A DNA stretch of 64,000 bases from Ailanthus altissimus (GCA_946807835.1 OX327695.1:29742501-29806500); one strand, 5' to 3'. Positions 11,580 through 23,240 are shown, counted from the stretch's first letter. Notes: generated by a model from the sequence alone, not told the origin. Program-made: numbers and translations.

Positions 11580-12732
11580 GTTTTTCTTTAGGACACTGAC
11601 CGAATAAGGTATGAGACATTCAAAGCTTGCAAAAAACTTGTTGAAAATCAAACCAATAAGAGAGTCAAAAGACTTAAGACAGATAATGGTGTTGAGTTTT
11701 GTAATACTAAGTTTGATAACTTTATGCTGAGCATGGTATTGCAAGGTATAAGACAGTGAGATTAACATCACAGTAGAATGGTCTTGCAAAAAAGATGAAT
11801 AGAACCCCACTTGAAAGAGTAAGATTTATACTAACTAACACTGATTTATCTAAAGTATTTTAGAGTGAACCAATAGTTACAAATGCCTTCTAGATCAATA
11901 GAAGTCCTTTATCAATAATTAACTTAATGACACAAGAAGAAAAATAATCAGATAATACTCAAGAGCATGATCACCTGAGGGTATTTGAATGTCCTACTTT
12001 TGTACACATCAAACAAGGCAAATTAAAACTTAAAGCTTAAAAAGAGATATTCATTAGATATCTAGAAGGAATAAAAAAATACAAAGTTTGGCACAATAAG
12101 TTGAATCCACTAAATAGTATCATTAGCAGAGATGAGACATTCAATGAGTTAGTTATGCTGGAGATTAATTAGAATATAAAAATGAAGAAAATTGAGCTTA
12201 TGCTCGTAACTGTTTCAACGCCATAAACTGTGAAGGTTAAAGTAGAACATAAGTTGAGACCTGATATATACTCAGGTTAGTACTGCAGAGAGATAACTCT
12301 GGGAGATTGACTACAAACACCCAAAAGTACCTTGAAGACTACCTAGAAATAAACTAGAACTCTATAGTCAAACTTGAAGAGTACTAAGTAACTAGAGATA
12401 GGCTAAAGAGAATAGTTAAGCCACATATAAGGTATACTTATAGAGATTTGATAGTTCATGCCTTAAATATAACTTGTACTATTACATTTGATGAGCCTAA
12501 GAAGAGGCTTCGAGAAGTATAAATAGTGATACATGGCAACTTACTATGAAAGATGACATTAGTTCTTTAAGAAAGAATAAGACATGGGAATTAGTTGCTA
12601 AACTTGAGAGTAAAAGACTAGTTGGGTGTAAATGAGTTTATAGACTCAAAGAAAGGATTTTAAGTGTACAGCCTACAAGATTTAAAACTAGGTTAGTGGC
12701 ACAAGACTTTACTCAAAAAGAAGGAGTTGACT
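11580..12732 (+). mobile_element. Ty1/copia integrase and start of reverse transcriptase, degenerate
   Basis: Across frames the plus strand reads KKLVENQTNKRVKRLRTDNG and EFCNTKFDNF, then QNGLAKKMNRTLLERVRFIL (core and catalytic part of the copia integrase). The usual IFIRYLEGIKKYKVW block follows. Near 12530-12730 it gives the start of reverse transcriptase (TWELVAKLESKRLVG...FKTRLVAQDFTQKEGVDF). Stops and frameshifts occur every 50-100 bases, so it is long dead. It ends at about 12732, where an oppositely oriented gag begins. Confidence 0.8.
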
Positions 12733-13809
12733 TTCGTCGCTCAACGCTAAAATTACGGTACTGTAAGCCTTTTTCTGAATCATGTCGTAATCTTTCTACC
12801 CAGACTTTGATGTTGTCGCATCTTCGCTAGTTGAGGAATTGGCTTCTTCCTTCACTATTAGAGCCCTAACCTTCTTCTTTCAAACATTGAAGTCATTCAT
12901 CCCATTGAACTTCTCTATTTCTTACTTGAATGCAGCCATGGTTTAAATATCCCTGATGTGTATTATCAAACCTTAGCTCTGATACCTGTTTATTGGAGGA
13001 ATTGTCCTTCTCCCCGTGAGATTAGGTTAAAGTGAAGAACCCTAACCAAGTTCAACCTTGAACCCTAATGTCTTTACACAACGGAATAACCTGGATATCA
13101 AGCAAAATAGCCAGAATTCAAAGCAGATAATAAATAGCATAACACAATCACTTACATGATTCGACCAAATCATCTGCGTCCACGATGGATCTAAAGATTC
13201 TAACATCTCTTATTAACTCTTTAGAGATTTTATAAGAAAAACCTAATGAAGAACTCTAAAAAAGATCTAATGCACCCTTACTCTCCCACGATCAATGAAT
13301 ACCGAAACGACAGTTCTACCCTAGTGCACATAAGCACTTAGTGTCTACCCAGTTTCTCTCTCTTAATCTCTGATCTCAATTAAAGAGTTTACAAGGGTTT
13401 ATATAAGAATTATTTTGTGCCTATTAACCTTAATCTTTATTGGAGTAAGAGTCCACTTGTTTTGAAAGTCCAAAATTTTCTAAAACTCAGAAATTCAAAA
13501 TAGAAACTGACTCTGCCTGCTTTGGCACCGTGGCACTGAGGACCTGGCACTGTGGCAATGAGTTAGTCATGGCCAGTACCACGGTGCTGGGAACTTGGCG
13601 CTGTGACACTGAGTTTCTGATCTGGACGCCGTGGTGCTTTTTCTCACTTCCTTCGCATCTTCGAGTTCTGCTTTGCTTTTTCTTTTATGTCCCACTCATC
13701 CTAGACTTCCTCATGTGTGTCCCACGTTTTAGGCTTCTTGTGACACTTCTTTTTGATATTCTTCTCAATTCTTTAGCCAATCTCCAATATATATAATATA
13801 GCAATAACA
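12733..13809 (-). mobile_element. Ty1/copia 5' end: LTR (12987-13809), primer-binding site and gag start
   Basis: On the minus strand an 823-base LTR runs from TGTTATTGC to ...CCAATAAACA. A primer-binding site for initiator Met-tRNA (complement at 12976-12987) and the gag start (ATG at about 12942) follow. The gag stretch matches the gag of the better-preserved element at 31447-33882 (FNGMN...KV.ALI.KE). Gag breaks off at about 12733, where the plus-strand pol remnant abuts it. Inside the LTR, 13515-13640 is a GC-rich block with repeats of the type GGCACxGTGGCACTGAG. Confidence 0.75.
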
Positions 13810-15123
13810 TTTAAAGCAGCAATTCTTTAGCCATAACAACTCTAATTATCCTTTTTTTATTTTCTATTACTAATTTTTATTTTAGTTCATATTATTAAAG
13901 AAAAACTACGCCTTTTGTTTCCTATTTACTTCCTATTGTTATTTATTATTTATTCTTATTATTGAAGAATAATTACCCTTTGGCTCATTGTTCAATATCC
14001 TAACTAGCCCATGCTTACTATAATTATTTTAAGTGATAACCAACATGAAGAAAGGTCCAAATTCATAAAACAAGAATCTTATACCAAAAAATAGATCTAA
14101 TGCATCAAGTAACTCGATTTGCTGATCCATAGACCTCATAAACGAGTCATTTAAGTCATAACAATGTGATAATGAATCAAACTTATTGTGCTATTCAAAT
14201 TATGCTTGATTAATTGTTCTTTTATATAAAGAAGTATTTCTTACAAATAAACGAGTCTCACTTAAATCATTTTCTTTAATTGATGATTTAACATCAAATT
14301 TGATCTCTTATTAACTTGGATTAATTAAGTATAGATGTTCTTGCATACTTGGAATAAAATTAAAATTTATGCATTATAAGTAGAGTTAATTTATCCATTA
14401 TTAATCATTTAATCCTAATTGATTCAAAGTTCACTTGAAAGCAATCGATTCTTATTACATAACATACATTCTACTTGTCTTTGCAAACACTTTCCTACAC
14501 ACAATATCATCTTTCTCGAATAAAAATTGACTTAAGAGTTTGAGTAATTTTTTCTTACAAAAGGACGGTGCATTCTGCAATTCTGAGGAGTAAACAAGAG
14601 TAAGACAATTATTGACGTAGAGGTTCCAAACCTAAAAACATCATCCTCAAACATGTAAGGCATATTATATACCCTAAGAACAAGGATTTTATAGTATTAT
14701 TCCAATATTAAATTACACATGATACTGTTGATGGTTTAAAAGAAATTGAACAAGAAAAGATTCAATGTCATACTACATTCTAAATATAAAGAAGTTGATG
14801 CATAGCAATCTTTTAATACTTACCTACTAGCATGCATCAAAAGGCTATTGTTAGCATGAATTCTAGTTGTTGCAAGCTTATTATGATTTGCCAAAGAATT
14901 GAATATTTCCAAATTGATGCTACAACTACAACAACAAATTGTCAGAAAATCAATCATAATAAGTATTCTTATCTTTTAAATTAGTATACTTTAAAAAAAT
15001 ATTTATACTTCTTACATTTATAACATAATGGAGAATTGATTTATATTCTTTACTTTAATAGGATAGAAATTTATTTATATTCAATTAATTTTTTTACATT
15101 TAAGACGAGCTATAAATAGATTT
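13810..15123. other. AT-rich spacer, nothing recognised
   Basis: Only short broken frames. No repeat or gene signature could be supported. Confidence 0.35.
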
Positions 15124-15600
15124 TGTTGGATGGAGTATTTCAAAATTTTGTTATGAAGTGTTAACAAAATGTTTTGACATGGAATTAGTTGGGCTCTTTG
15201 TGGTTATGTTTGTTGCTACAAGTTGTAGTAACTAAAAAAAAATAGAACAAAATTCAACTTATAAAAGCTGATTATCAGAGCCAATGTTCATTATGATTAA
15301 AGAGTCATTTATTGATCATTTTGAGTGATTCAAAAGGTTATCGAAAGCTTGTAAATTGCTATCTACAAATATTCCATTATTTTTCAATAAAGATTCAAAG
15401 TTGAAGCTATTTTGACAGTGGATGTAGGTTATAAGGCAAACCACATATGTTTTGTGCTCTTTACTTTCTTGTTCTTTAAGTTTCTGCTTTGTTTATTTGA
15501 TTCTTTTATTTTATGTTTTGTCGATTGCTTTGAAAGAGTTTTAAGGCATCTTATGGTTAAATTCCAAGTTCAAAAGCTTACAAACTGGTATCAAAGCTCG
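15124..15600 (+). mobile_element. Ty1/copia 5' LTR with primer-binding site
   Basis: An LTR-like unit starting TGTTGGATGG and ending CTTACA at 15582 is followed three bases later by TGGTATCAAAGC (15586-15597). This is one base from the usual initiator Met-tRNA primer site. The U5 part has GGCAAACCACATATG...TGTGCTCTTTACTTTC, a typical copia pattern. Little of the internal region follows before the next repeat. Confidence 0.6.
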
Positions 15601-15879
15601 ATTAAGTGATGGGATCTCTTCTAAAACTGAAGTTACTATTTTATTTGTGATATAAACTTTCTATTGTGAAAGTTCAAGATGAAGGTGTTGGAATTTGTGC
15701 TTACGTATCATTCCAATTTATGTATGAATATTTATTTATTTATTTAATATTTATGCAATGAATATTTTAAATAAATCGTTAATAATTAATTATATGGTAC
15801 CAAGCTGATTTTACTTTCAGACATTATAGATCTAAAAAAGTTTAGATCTAATTTAAAAGAGTTTAGGCCAACACTAAAA

Positions 15880-16830
15880 GTTAGCATTCTAAGAGTAAAA
15901 CCTTTTTTGAAATGGGACAAAGACTTGAGAATATATTAAGAATGACATAATTACAAGGAGTTGCAAATAGTGCTAAGAAATGTCACTATACAGTATGTTC
16001 TCGAAAATATTATTTCTGATCTATGGTTGTCGACACGGGTCGATTAGTTTACATTCCAAATCAGTGTGTCTATATCTGGATTGTCCATACTATTAGTCTT
16101 ATCAGACCATAGACTTAGCGAAAACTCGTATAGGAATGCAGGTATTCAGTAAGAACCGAATATTGAATAGACTCACGAGGACCTCCAATAAAAATCTTAA
16201 AGAGCCATTATTTGAGGGTCTTCTTAATAGAGTAGTATTCGTGTCTTTTGACCTGATCGCTCATATAGGTGAGTTGTATATCTAGATGCTTCGAGATTAT
16301 ATTTTAAGAAGTCTTATGGTCATAAGAGAAATCCTAGAAATGAGATTTCCATATGGTTAAACAATATTACAAAGGCATTTGCGAATATTGTTTACAGAAA
16401 TATAAATCTAGAGATAAGTTTATAGTTGAGCATATAAAGATTTGACAATGTTGATCTATATCTCTGTTTTTCTAGGAAATAAGTGACGAAAGGATTATAC
16501 ATATATGGTTGACCTCAAATTATATGGTTTAATAAGCCGTTCTGTAATATTCGTAACGTGTATATGGGACATCATTCATAGACTTACGAAAGTGTTCCAT
16601 AAGATAAACAAATATGAACTTACAGAGTCTAACAATATGAAATGTACTCATTGAGCACTTGGTAGTGAACTGGGTCGAACGGTTCAATTCAAAAAAAATT
16701 TAAAAAGGAGATTTATTTCAGGATCTCTTGAAAAATACACATGTCAAGGTTTAAGTATTAAACCTTAGTTGAAATAGTTAACTAATAAGGAATTTAACAC
16801 ATGGCATCCATGCATGGCCACATGGATGGA
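15880..16830 (+). repeat. Direct repeat copy A (about 1 kb, noncoding)
   Basis: It aligns by eye with 17470-18545 over its whole length. Both have ACAAAGAC.TGAGAATA, a CAGGT(A/G)TTCAGTAAG block, GGTTAAACAATATTA, GTAATATTCGT.ACGTGT and a CACATGGCAT end. It lacks about 130 bases that copy B has in the middle. Confidence 0.75.
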
Positions 16831-16893
16831 AAAGCACATGACAAATGTCACCCATACAAATAGTTTGCATGGTTAAAGTTGAAAGTTCAACAT

Positions 16894-17138
16894 GCAACTA
16901 AAAGCAAACAAAATAAAATAAAATTGATTAATTTTGCAATATGTGTGTGTGTGTGTGTGTTGTGTTACAACTAAAAGTAAACAAAATAAAATAAAATTGA
17001 TTAATTTTGCAATATATATGTGTGTGTGTGTTGCAACTAAAAGCAAACAAAATAAAATAAAATTGATTAATTTTGCAATATATGTGTGGTGTTGCAACTA
17101 AAAGCAAACAAAATAAAATAAAATAGATTAATTTTGCA

Positions 17139-17194
<56 letters not shown>

Positions 17195-17406
17195 TGTGTT
17201 GCAACTAAAAGCAAAAAAAATAAAATAAAATAGATTAATTTTGCAATATATATGTGTGTGTGTTGCAACTAAAGCAAACAAAATAAAATAAAATATGTCA
17301 ATTTTGCAATATATGTGTGTGTGTGTGTTGCAACTAAAAGCAAACAAAATAAAATAATATTGATTAATTTTGCAATATGTGTGTGTGTGTGTGCGTGCGC
17401 ACGCGC
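16894..17406 (+). repeat. Seven-unit minisatellite with embedded TA/TG microsatellites
   Basis: Units begin GCAACTAAAAGCAAACAAAA and end ATTAATTTTGCAATAT, followed in every unit by its own (TA)n(TG)n tract. Starts are at about 16894, 16967, 17033, 17095, 17201, 17265 and 17330. Unit length varies from about 62 to 107 bases, mainly through the TG tract. Long antisense frames across it are a by-product of the repeat. Confidence 0.9.
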
Positions 17407-17469
17407 TTTTAGCATCACTGAAAACTATAAATGCTAAACAATTAGCATGTTATATTAATCAGTAAAGTC

Positions 17470-18545
17470 TAAGAGTTAGAATCTTGTCTGTGACAGTACA
17501 AAGACCTGAGAATACATTAGTAATAACATAGTTATAAGAGTTGCAATAGGTGTTAAGAAATGTTATTATATAAGTCTATTCTCAAATTATATATTTCTGG
17601 TCTTAATTCACCGATACAGGTCTATCAGTGGAATCATTTTACATAGACCAGTGTATACTATACCTAGATGGTTGTTCTTACCTGACCATGGGCTTACTGA
17701 AAGTTCGTATAGCATACAGGTGTTCAGTAAGGACTGAATACTAAACAAACTCAACGAGGATCCCAATAGACACCCTATGAAACCGTCAATGAAAGGTCCT
17801 CTCGAGTTGAGTAGTATACGTAGTCCTTTGACTTGAGTACCACAGTGGGCTTGTAAGTGATCCATCATACTTTGGTTTCACACATGTCATAGACATTTCA
17901 TAGTGTGACCGTTAAGTGTCACTGGGTATGGTTCGATACTTATGGAGTCCGATGTATACAGATATAAAATTTGTCAGCTCACATAAATGAGTTATATATA
18001 TCTGGATGCTCAGAGACTGTATCTTATAAAATTTTATGGCCATAAGCAACAAACCCAAGAAAAGAGTTTCCTGCAGGGTTAAACAATATTATAAAAGTGT
18101 TTGTATATATTATTTATTAAATACGTGTCTTGAGATAAGTTCACGGATGAGCATATAGGGATTTGACAGTAGTGATCTATATCCCTACTCTTCCAAGATA
18201 TAATTGGTGGAAGGATTATACGTATGCGCTATGACCTCAACTTGTATGGTCTACTGCACTAATGTGTAATATTCGTGACGTGTGCGTGGGGTATCGATCT
18301 CGGACTCATAGAATAGTTCTGTTTAACAAATCAGGAGTAGACCTACAGAGCCCTGCAATATGAAGTGTACTCGTTGTGCACTGGGGCAACGTATCGAATT
18401 GAATAGTTCGATCCATAAAATTTCAGCAAACCAAAAATTTTCTTTAATCTCCCTCCAGTCGTGCATGTGTCAAGACTTAAAAGTTAAGTATATCAATTAA
18501 TTGTTGACTAATGGGATGTTGACACATGGCATATTATAGGCCAAT
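17470..18545 (+). repeat. Direct repeat copy B (about 1.1 kb, noncoding)
   Basis: Second copy of the repeat described at 15880-16830. It has an extra segment (about 17848-17990) with GTGACCGTTAAGTGTCACTG that copy A lacks. Confidence 0.75.
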
Positions 18546-18903
18546 ATTGTTTGACTTGAAAATTACCAAAATACCCTTATTTGTTAAATAAATAATATTA
18601 TTATTTTATTCATTAAAATATTTATTGAATAAAATATTAATAATAATATATGATATTATTATTTAATTAGAGTCAAACAATCTATTTTTTATTTAAATTG
18701 GTATGTATTTTAACCATGATTTAATAAGATTAAATCATTTAGTTACTATTGATTAAATGTTATAATAAAAGTAAATAGGTGCAAATTATAAATGGTAAGC
18801 CTTAAATGTCACTTGCAAATGAAAAAGAGTTTTTTATTTTGGCCAAGATTTTGGCTAAGTTCATCCAAGTCATTTTCTATTTTTATTTTATTTTATTTAT
18901 TGT

Positions 18904-19060
18904 AAACAATGATAAACAAATTACTAATGGCAAACATTGACCATTACAATAGATGCTATTATGTGTGATAATAAAAGAAAAATGATAAGTAAATTACTAA
19001 TGGCAAACATTGACTATAATAATGGGTGCCATTAAGTGAAAATAAAAAGAAAATAATAAA
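18904..19060 (+). repeat. Short tandem duplication, two units of about 85 bases
   Basis: AAATTACTAATGGCAAACATTGAC occurs at about 18917 and 18991 with similar flanks, including the GATGCTATTA / GGTGCCATTA segments. Confidence 0.7.
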
Positions 19061-19599
19061 CAAATAAAAGAACAATATGTTGCTCAATATTGTAAGGTGA
19101 AAATTAGCCAAGGCATTAGTGAGAATTGTAGAGAGTATTTGAAATGTTAAGTGTTAGAAAATTCTCTCAAGTGTTGAGAGCAAAAACATTCTCTCCATTT
19201 TTCTCTTTTATTTTGGTCACCCATACTACAAGGTAGAAACAAGGACTCAAGAGTTGAATCATTTGCTGAAAAAATTGCTATTCTAGCTTTCTCAAGCCCA
19301 CCGTGTTAAGAAACTAGAATTGTGAACGGATTGTTTCAAAGCAGATACTCCGATTCGACCAAATACCAAAGGCTTGATATGGTACTATTTCTCAATCTTG
19401 ATGAATTTTACATTTATAAGATAACATGTAAAAGTTTATTAGTATTTATCATGAGTAATTTTGTATTCCGCTCATCCGCTGCGCTTTTATGTATGTGATA
19501 CATATGCTATTTTAAATGATAGAGACAAACCCACATGCATGCACCCTAAGTTTAAAATCACTTACAAATTTAAGTGCTGGTGATGCTTTAACAATAAGA

Positions 19600-19860
19600 A
19601 AAAGAGAAAAGAAGAAGAAAGGCATATCACAAAGGGAAGAAAATAAAGTGTTTTAAGTGTCATAAAGAACGAGCTTTATTAAAGACTGCCCATAATGGAA
19701 AAAGAAATCTAAATACAAATCTGAGCAGCAAATTATTGATGGCGATGTAAATGTAGCTTCCGATGACAGTTCTAGAGATACCAACACTTCAGGATATAAA
19801 TTAGCAAACCTTCTAATTGTTAACGTGTGCACTAATAATACATGCATGTGATAGTGTTCA
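19600..19860 (+). mobile_element. Ty1/copia gag zinc-knuckle remnant
   Basis: The plus strand reads KGKKIKCFKCHKERAFIKDC in a lysine-rich context, a C..C....(H)....C nucleocapsid knuckle, followed by KKKSKYKSEQQIIDGDVNVA. One frameshift and a missing base near 19675 break it. It continues the element whose long LTR-like region lies upstream. Confidence 0.6.
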
Positions 19861-20280
19861 TTGAATTCTAAGTGCATGTCAAACATACATATAGTAGCGA
19901 AATGAAAATTTAATTTCCTAATCAACAAACATACTGAAATGTAAGTCTATTACAGTCAAACATACCCTTAAAGTAATTTGGTAAAAAATAAAAAATGATG
20001 CTTCACACCAAAATCGAAGTATATATTAGTTTGTTTTTTAATATCTTAGTATTATAACTTTATATGTATTTTTTATGAATCTTGTTCTTTGTACTTTTTT
20101 CTTTAAATTTATTAATTTTAAGTATAAATTTATTTTTATTAATAATATAATACATATTTATGTTTGACATTTTTATTATTATTTTTAGAGGAAAAGCTAT
20201 CTATAATTGACAAAATTTTCAACCAAAAAAAAAAGATACTAAACATTCATAAATTTATACATTATCACTAATTCTTAAGA
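19861..20280. other. AT-rich spacer, nothing recognised
   Basis: 3' flank of the TCP gene. No feature is supported. Confidence 0.35.
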
Positions 20281-21120
20281 TTATACTAAAGTTCGCCAAT
20301 TCTTATAATTTAACCCCCAAAACTTAAATCCTAATATCGCCCCTATATATATAGCCCAGTTGAGAAAATTTCTTTTTTCGTTCCTAATAAAAGTTAGAAT
20401 ATGTTTTTGCAACAATACTTGAGTAAATCCAGAAAAAAATTCTTGTTGGATTGAACATACCTTTTGTGGAGTTCCATTATTATAGAGGTCATTGAAAACG
20501 AAAGATGGGCTCCGTTTCTCCACAGTCACCAAAGCATCATCAACAATCTCTTCTTGAATCCTTGGATAATCAGGCTGGTGACCGTGAGAGCTTGGTTCTT
20601 TAACTTCATGAGCCAACACCTTCAAGGAATGGTCCTTATCACGACTTTGCGTATGAGATCCTTCTCCAGCATCGAAGGAATGCCAAGAACGTAACTCATT
20701 CAAGTCATCAGATAACTTTGACTCATGAAACTTACGAATCCACCTATTTTTACGTACCCTCTCCTTTGCCCTGACCCTTGCTTTCTCCCTAAAATAGTTA
20801 GCAAGGCTAAAACAAGTCTTCCGAGACTGTATGATCTTTTTCTTCTTAACTGATGAGAGTTTCCTTTCAGAAATGCTACCTTTGATCCTTTCGAGCTTTT
20901 CAATATCAGATTTTGCTTGTAAAAGCAACCAAGCCATAGTTTTATTGGCCTCTTTATAACCTAACATGTCTTGTAAGCCAAAAAACTTTCGAGCAACATC
21001 AGAGGGCAATCTCATTCTCCCGTCTCTTGGTCCTCTCTTCTTGTTCATCTTGTTGTATTGATCTTTTTCTGAAGGTCTCGTAATTATGGACAACCACCTA
21101 TTAACAAGATAAAAATCATA
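20281..21120 (-). CDS. TCP transcription factor of the CYC/TB1 (class II) type, 5' part missing or unseen
   Basis: The frame carries a TCP domain. Its basic part is KKRGPRDGRMRLPSDVARKF, then FGLQDMLGYKEANKTMAWLL, then a helix ending DIEKLERIK. About 35 residues later there is an arginine-rich R domain (FREKARVRAKERVRKN), which marks the CYC/TB1 group of class II TCPs. Those proteins regulate branching and floral symmetry in the nucleus. The basic region has RDGRMRL where RDRRMRL is usual. Relatives normally have 80-100 residues before the TCP domain; here only about 20 precede it. The frame has no ATG between the upstream stop (about 21159) and the Met at 21046-21048 (NKMNKKRGP). So either translation starts inside the usual basic region, an upstream exon is spliced on (TTAATAG/GT near 21108 could be the acceptor), or it is a truncated copy. 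The C-terminal 50 residues after NNG look intron-like. Confidence 0.7.
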   Translation of the reverse strand, partial: YDFYLVNRWLSIITRPSEKDQYNKMNKKRGPRDGRMRLPSDVARKFFGLQDMLGYKEANKTMAWLLLQAKSDIEKLERIKGSISERKLSSVKKKKIIQSRKTCFSLANYFREKARVRAKERVRKNRWIRKFHESKLSDDLNELRSWHSFDAGEGSHTQSRDKDHSLKVLAHEVKEPSSHGHQPDYPRIQEEIVDDALVTVEKRSPSFVFNDLYNNGTPQKVCSIQQEFFSGFTQVLLQKHILTFIRNEKRNFLNWAIYIGAILGFKFWGLNYKNWRTLV

Positions 21121-21750
21121 TAAATAGACATAATTAACGGTAAAACACCTGAGAGATTAATAATAAAAAATAAAATTAACTAACCAACAAACTTATCTTT
21201 GTCGGAATAATCTTAATTAGAAAATAGATAACTATTCATTACAAGAAAGCTATTTCAGACTTGGACTTGAACCAATTTTACCCATCTTTCACGAGGAAAT
21301 ATGTAACTGCATTGAATCATTACAATCAAGTTGTAAGAGTATCCTCCATTTTTGTTTATCTTACAATTTGATCAATTGAGTAAACTTCCTCAAATATAAA
21401 ACGATTCAGTCAGTCTACAAACAAAATTTTGAATAACGATTAAATCAGAGCAGCCTAATGGAACATTTAAAGATTAGTAAAATATCGTCTTTAAGGCATC
21501 AAATAATGTGTATATATATAAGAAACGTAGTTTTTAAGAATGTGGTAAAATTTTATAATACATTATAAATTATGTTAAAACTATGAATTAACTAGATAAT
21601 GTTCCATAACAAAATTTAGCACCATATAATTAACAATATAGCTCATTAAATCATTTCCTTGTATATATACACACACCACACAACCACATGCAAAAGCAAA
21701 TTAAAAAAGAAACTTAAAACAAGATAAAATAGCACATTGAAGCAGTAAAA
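21121..21750. other. TCP gene upstream region, no exon identified
   Basis: AT-rich 5' flank of the TCP gene. I looked for a missing N-terminal exon and found none that is convincing. Confidence 0.35.
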
Positions 21751-21754
21751 GGAA

Positions 21755-22385
21755 AAAACCTGTTGGTTAACTTTTTTAAGATATTATTCAATCATATATT
21801 AAAACATATATTGTCAAATGTTTGTAAGATAGAAATAATCAACAATCATAATATAAATTAAATATATATAGAAGATAAGAAAATGTGGCCTTGAATTTAA
21901 AAGAAGCATACAAAGAATACTGTCCTAAAGCTAAAGAATCATCCCCTAGTAGGGGTAGTAACGAATATATATAGTTCCAAAATTCAATCCTATGTTTGTA
22001 GTCACTATCCTTAATAAGCACGATCACTAAAAGATAATGCCAAATATCCATTGTCATAGTTATTCAAAAATACAATATAAAAATATATTATTTAAATAGT
22101 ATAATATATAGAAAGGGATAGCACCTTTCATATAGTGGTAGATAGTTTATGTATTATTTTAATATTTATAAAAATAATTTAATACATTATAACTCTTATA
22201 ACAATTTAATATATAAAACTCTTAAATAACAATAGTAATAATAATATATGTTGTAACTCACACATTTAATATAGGTTTAATGACTAATTTTTAAAATATT
22301 ATAACTACTATGTAATGATGATAATTTATTCTTAATAACTTACTACATAAAAGTTTTATTTATATTATGTAACTTATAAAATATT
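21755..22385 (+). repeat. Direct duplication, copy 1 (pairs with 24965-25640)
   Basis: Both copies share, in order, GTTGGTTAA, GATATTATTCAATCATATAT, TCAAATGTTTGTAA, TAGAAATAATCAAC, GGCCTT.A and TAACTACTAT.TAATGATGATAA and end in ACATAAAAGTT. They are co-linear over about 630 bases with small indels. A 72-codon antisense frame in copy 1 (21839-22057) is not kept open in copy 2. Confidence 0.75.
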
Positions 22386-22561
22386 TAAAAGGGATTTTAA
22401 ATTTTTTTTCTCCAATAGTTCTTTACAAAATATTTGAAAACCTTTTATATATGTGTTATATATAAGAAAATATAATGTATAATTAATAACAAAAATATAT
22501 CAGAGAAACATTCTATTATGTAGTAGGTATAAGTGTCTTTTGGAGTTAAACCTATACTTAG

Positions 22562-23240
22562 TGTATATTTGGTTGAGCTTCTCTATTGCCAAAAGAGGCT
22601 TTTTAATGCCAAAAACTCTTTTAAAAATTTTTTTATGGTGTTTGGTTAGAACTAAAGAAGAAGTTTTAGAGATTAAAAATGATATTTTGCCTCTAGTTGC
22701 AAAAGCTCAAAATTTTGAGCTTTTGCTAGTAGAGTTTTTTTAGTTTTTTTTTATATATATTTGTGTAACATCATATATACCTAAATAATATTTTCTTATT
22801 TTCAGGTGTATCCTTAACAAAAATAATAAACCTTATTTAACTCACATAATTTCATTATTTTCTTAAAAGTCTTCATATCTTTATACGTTTAAGTATTATC
22901 TTATTTTCAATCTTTGTATCAAAAATAATAATTTATATTGATTCGTTGATTACTATGTATTAATTTTACTTAATTCTTGTGTTTTAAGAAATTAAATTTG
23001 AAAAAATACATGATATATTTAAAATTATATAAAAAAATATTAAAATTTTTTAGAATTTAAATATAAATTTTATTAAGTGTTCTTTTTTATAATTTAATAA
23101 TAGATAAGCACATTTAACAATATATAACCAAATGATCTAGTATTTAAAAGAGCTTTTTAATTGATAACTAAGTGATCAATAAATTTTTCTTAGAAGCTTT
23201 ACTTCTTAAAACTCTACTTTGAAAAGTTCAACCAAACAAG
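22562..23240. mobile_element. MITE-like element with terminal inverted repeats
   Basis: The left end TGTATATTTGGTTGAGCTTC and the complement of the right end CTTGTTTGGTTGAACTTTTC match over most positions. The element is flanked by CTTAG at 22557-22561 and 23241-23245. Both ends also have AAGCTT/TAAAACTCTA-like subterminal stretches. It has no transposase. The short target duplication leaves the superfamily open. Confidence 0.55.

Larger units (their letters stand above)
15684..19510 (+). mobile_element. LTR-retrotransposon long terminal region with internal direct repeats
   Basis: The region starts TGTTGGAATTTGTGCTTACG. It ends near 19460-19500 with TTGTATTCCGCTCATCCGCTGC, the type of 3' end seen in large copia LTRs. 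It contains two diverged direct repeats of about 1 kb (15880-16830 and 17470-18545) around a minisatellite, then AT-rich sequence. A gag zinc-knuckle remnant follows at 19600-19860 in the same orientation. I read it as the long LTR or leader of a non-autonomous copia element; the exact LTR ends are uncertain. Confidence 0.4.

Noticed and set aside
16873..17347. Two long antisense frames (74 and 139 codons) with repeated CKINQFYFILFAFSC units
   Set aside because: They are translations of the minisatellite and its TG tracts; no gene signals.
6367..17406. Regular tandem repeats considered as CRISPR arrays
   Set aside because: They are microsatellites and a minisatellite in eukaryotic DNA without repeat-spacer structure.
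20464..20694. 76-codon plus frame
   Set aside because: Antisense shadow of the TCP coding sequence.
21839..22057. 72-codon minus frame as the missing first exon of the TCP gene
   Set aside because: It lies in the right direction and distance, but has no resemblance I can support to TCP N-termini, and the duplicate copy does not keep it open.
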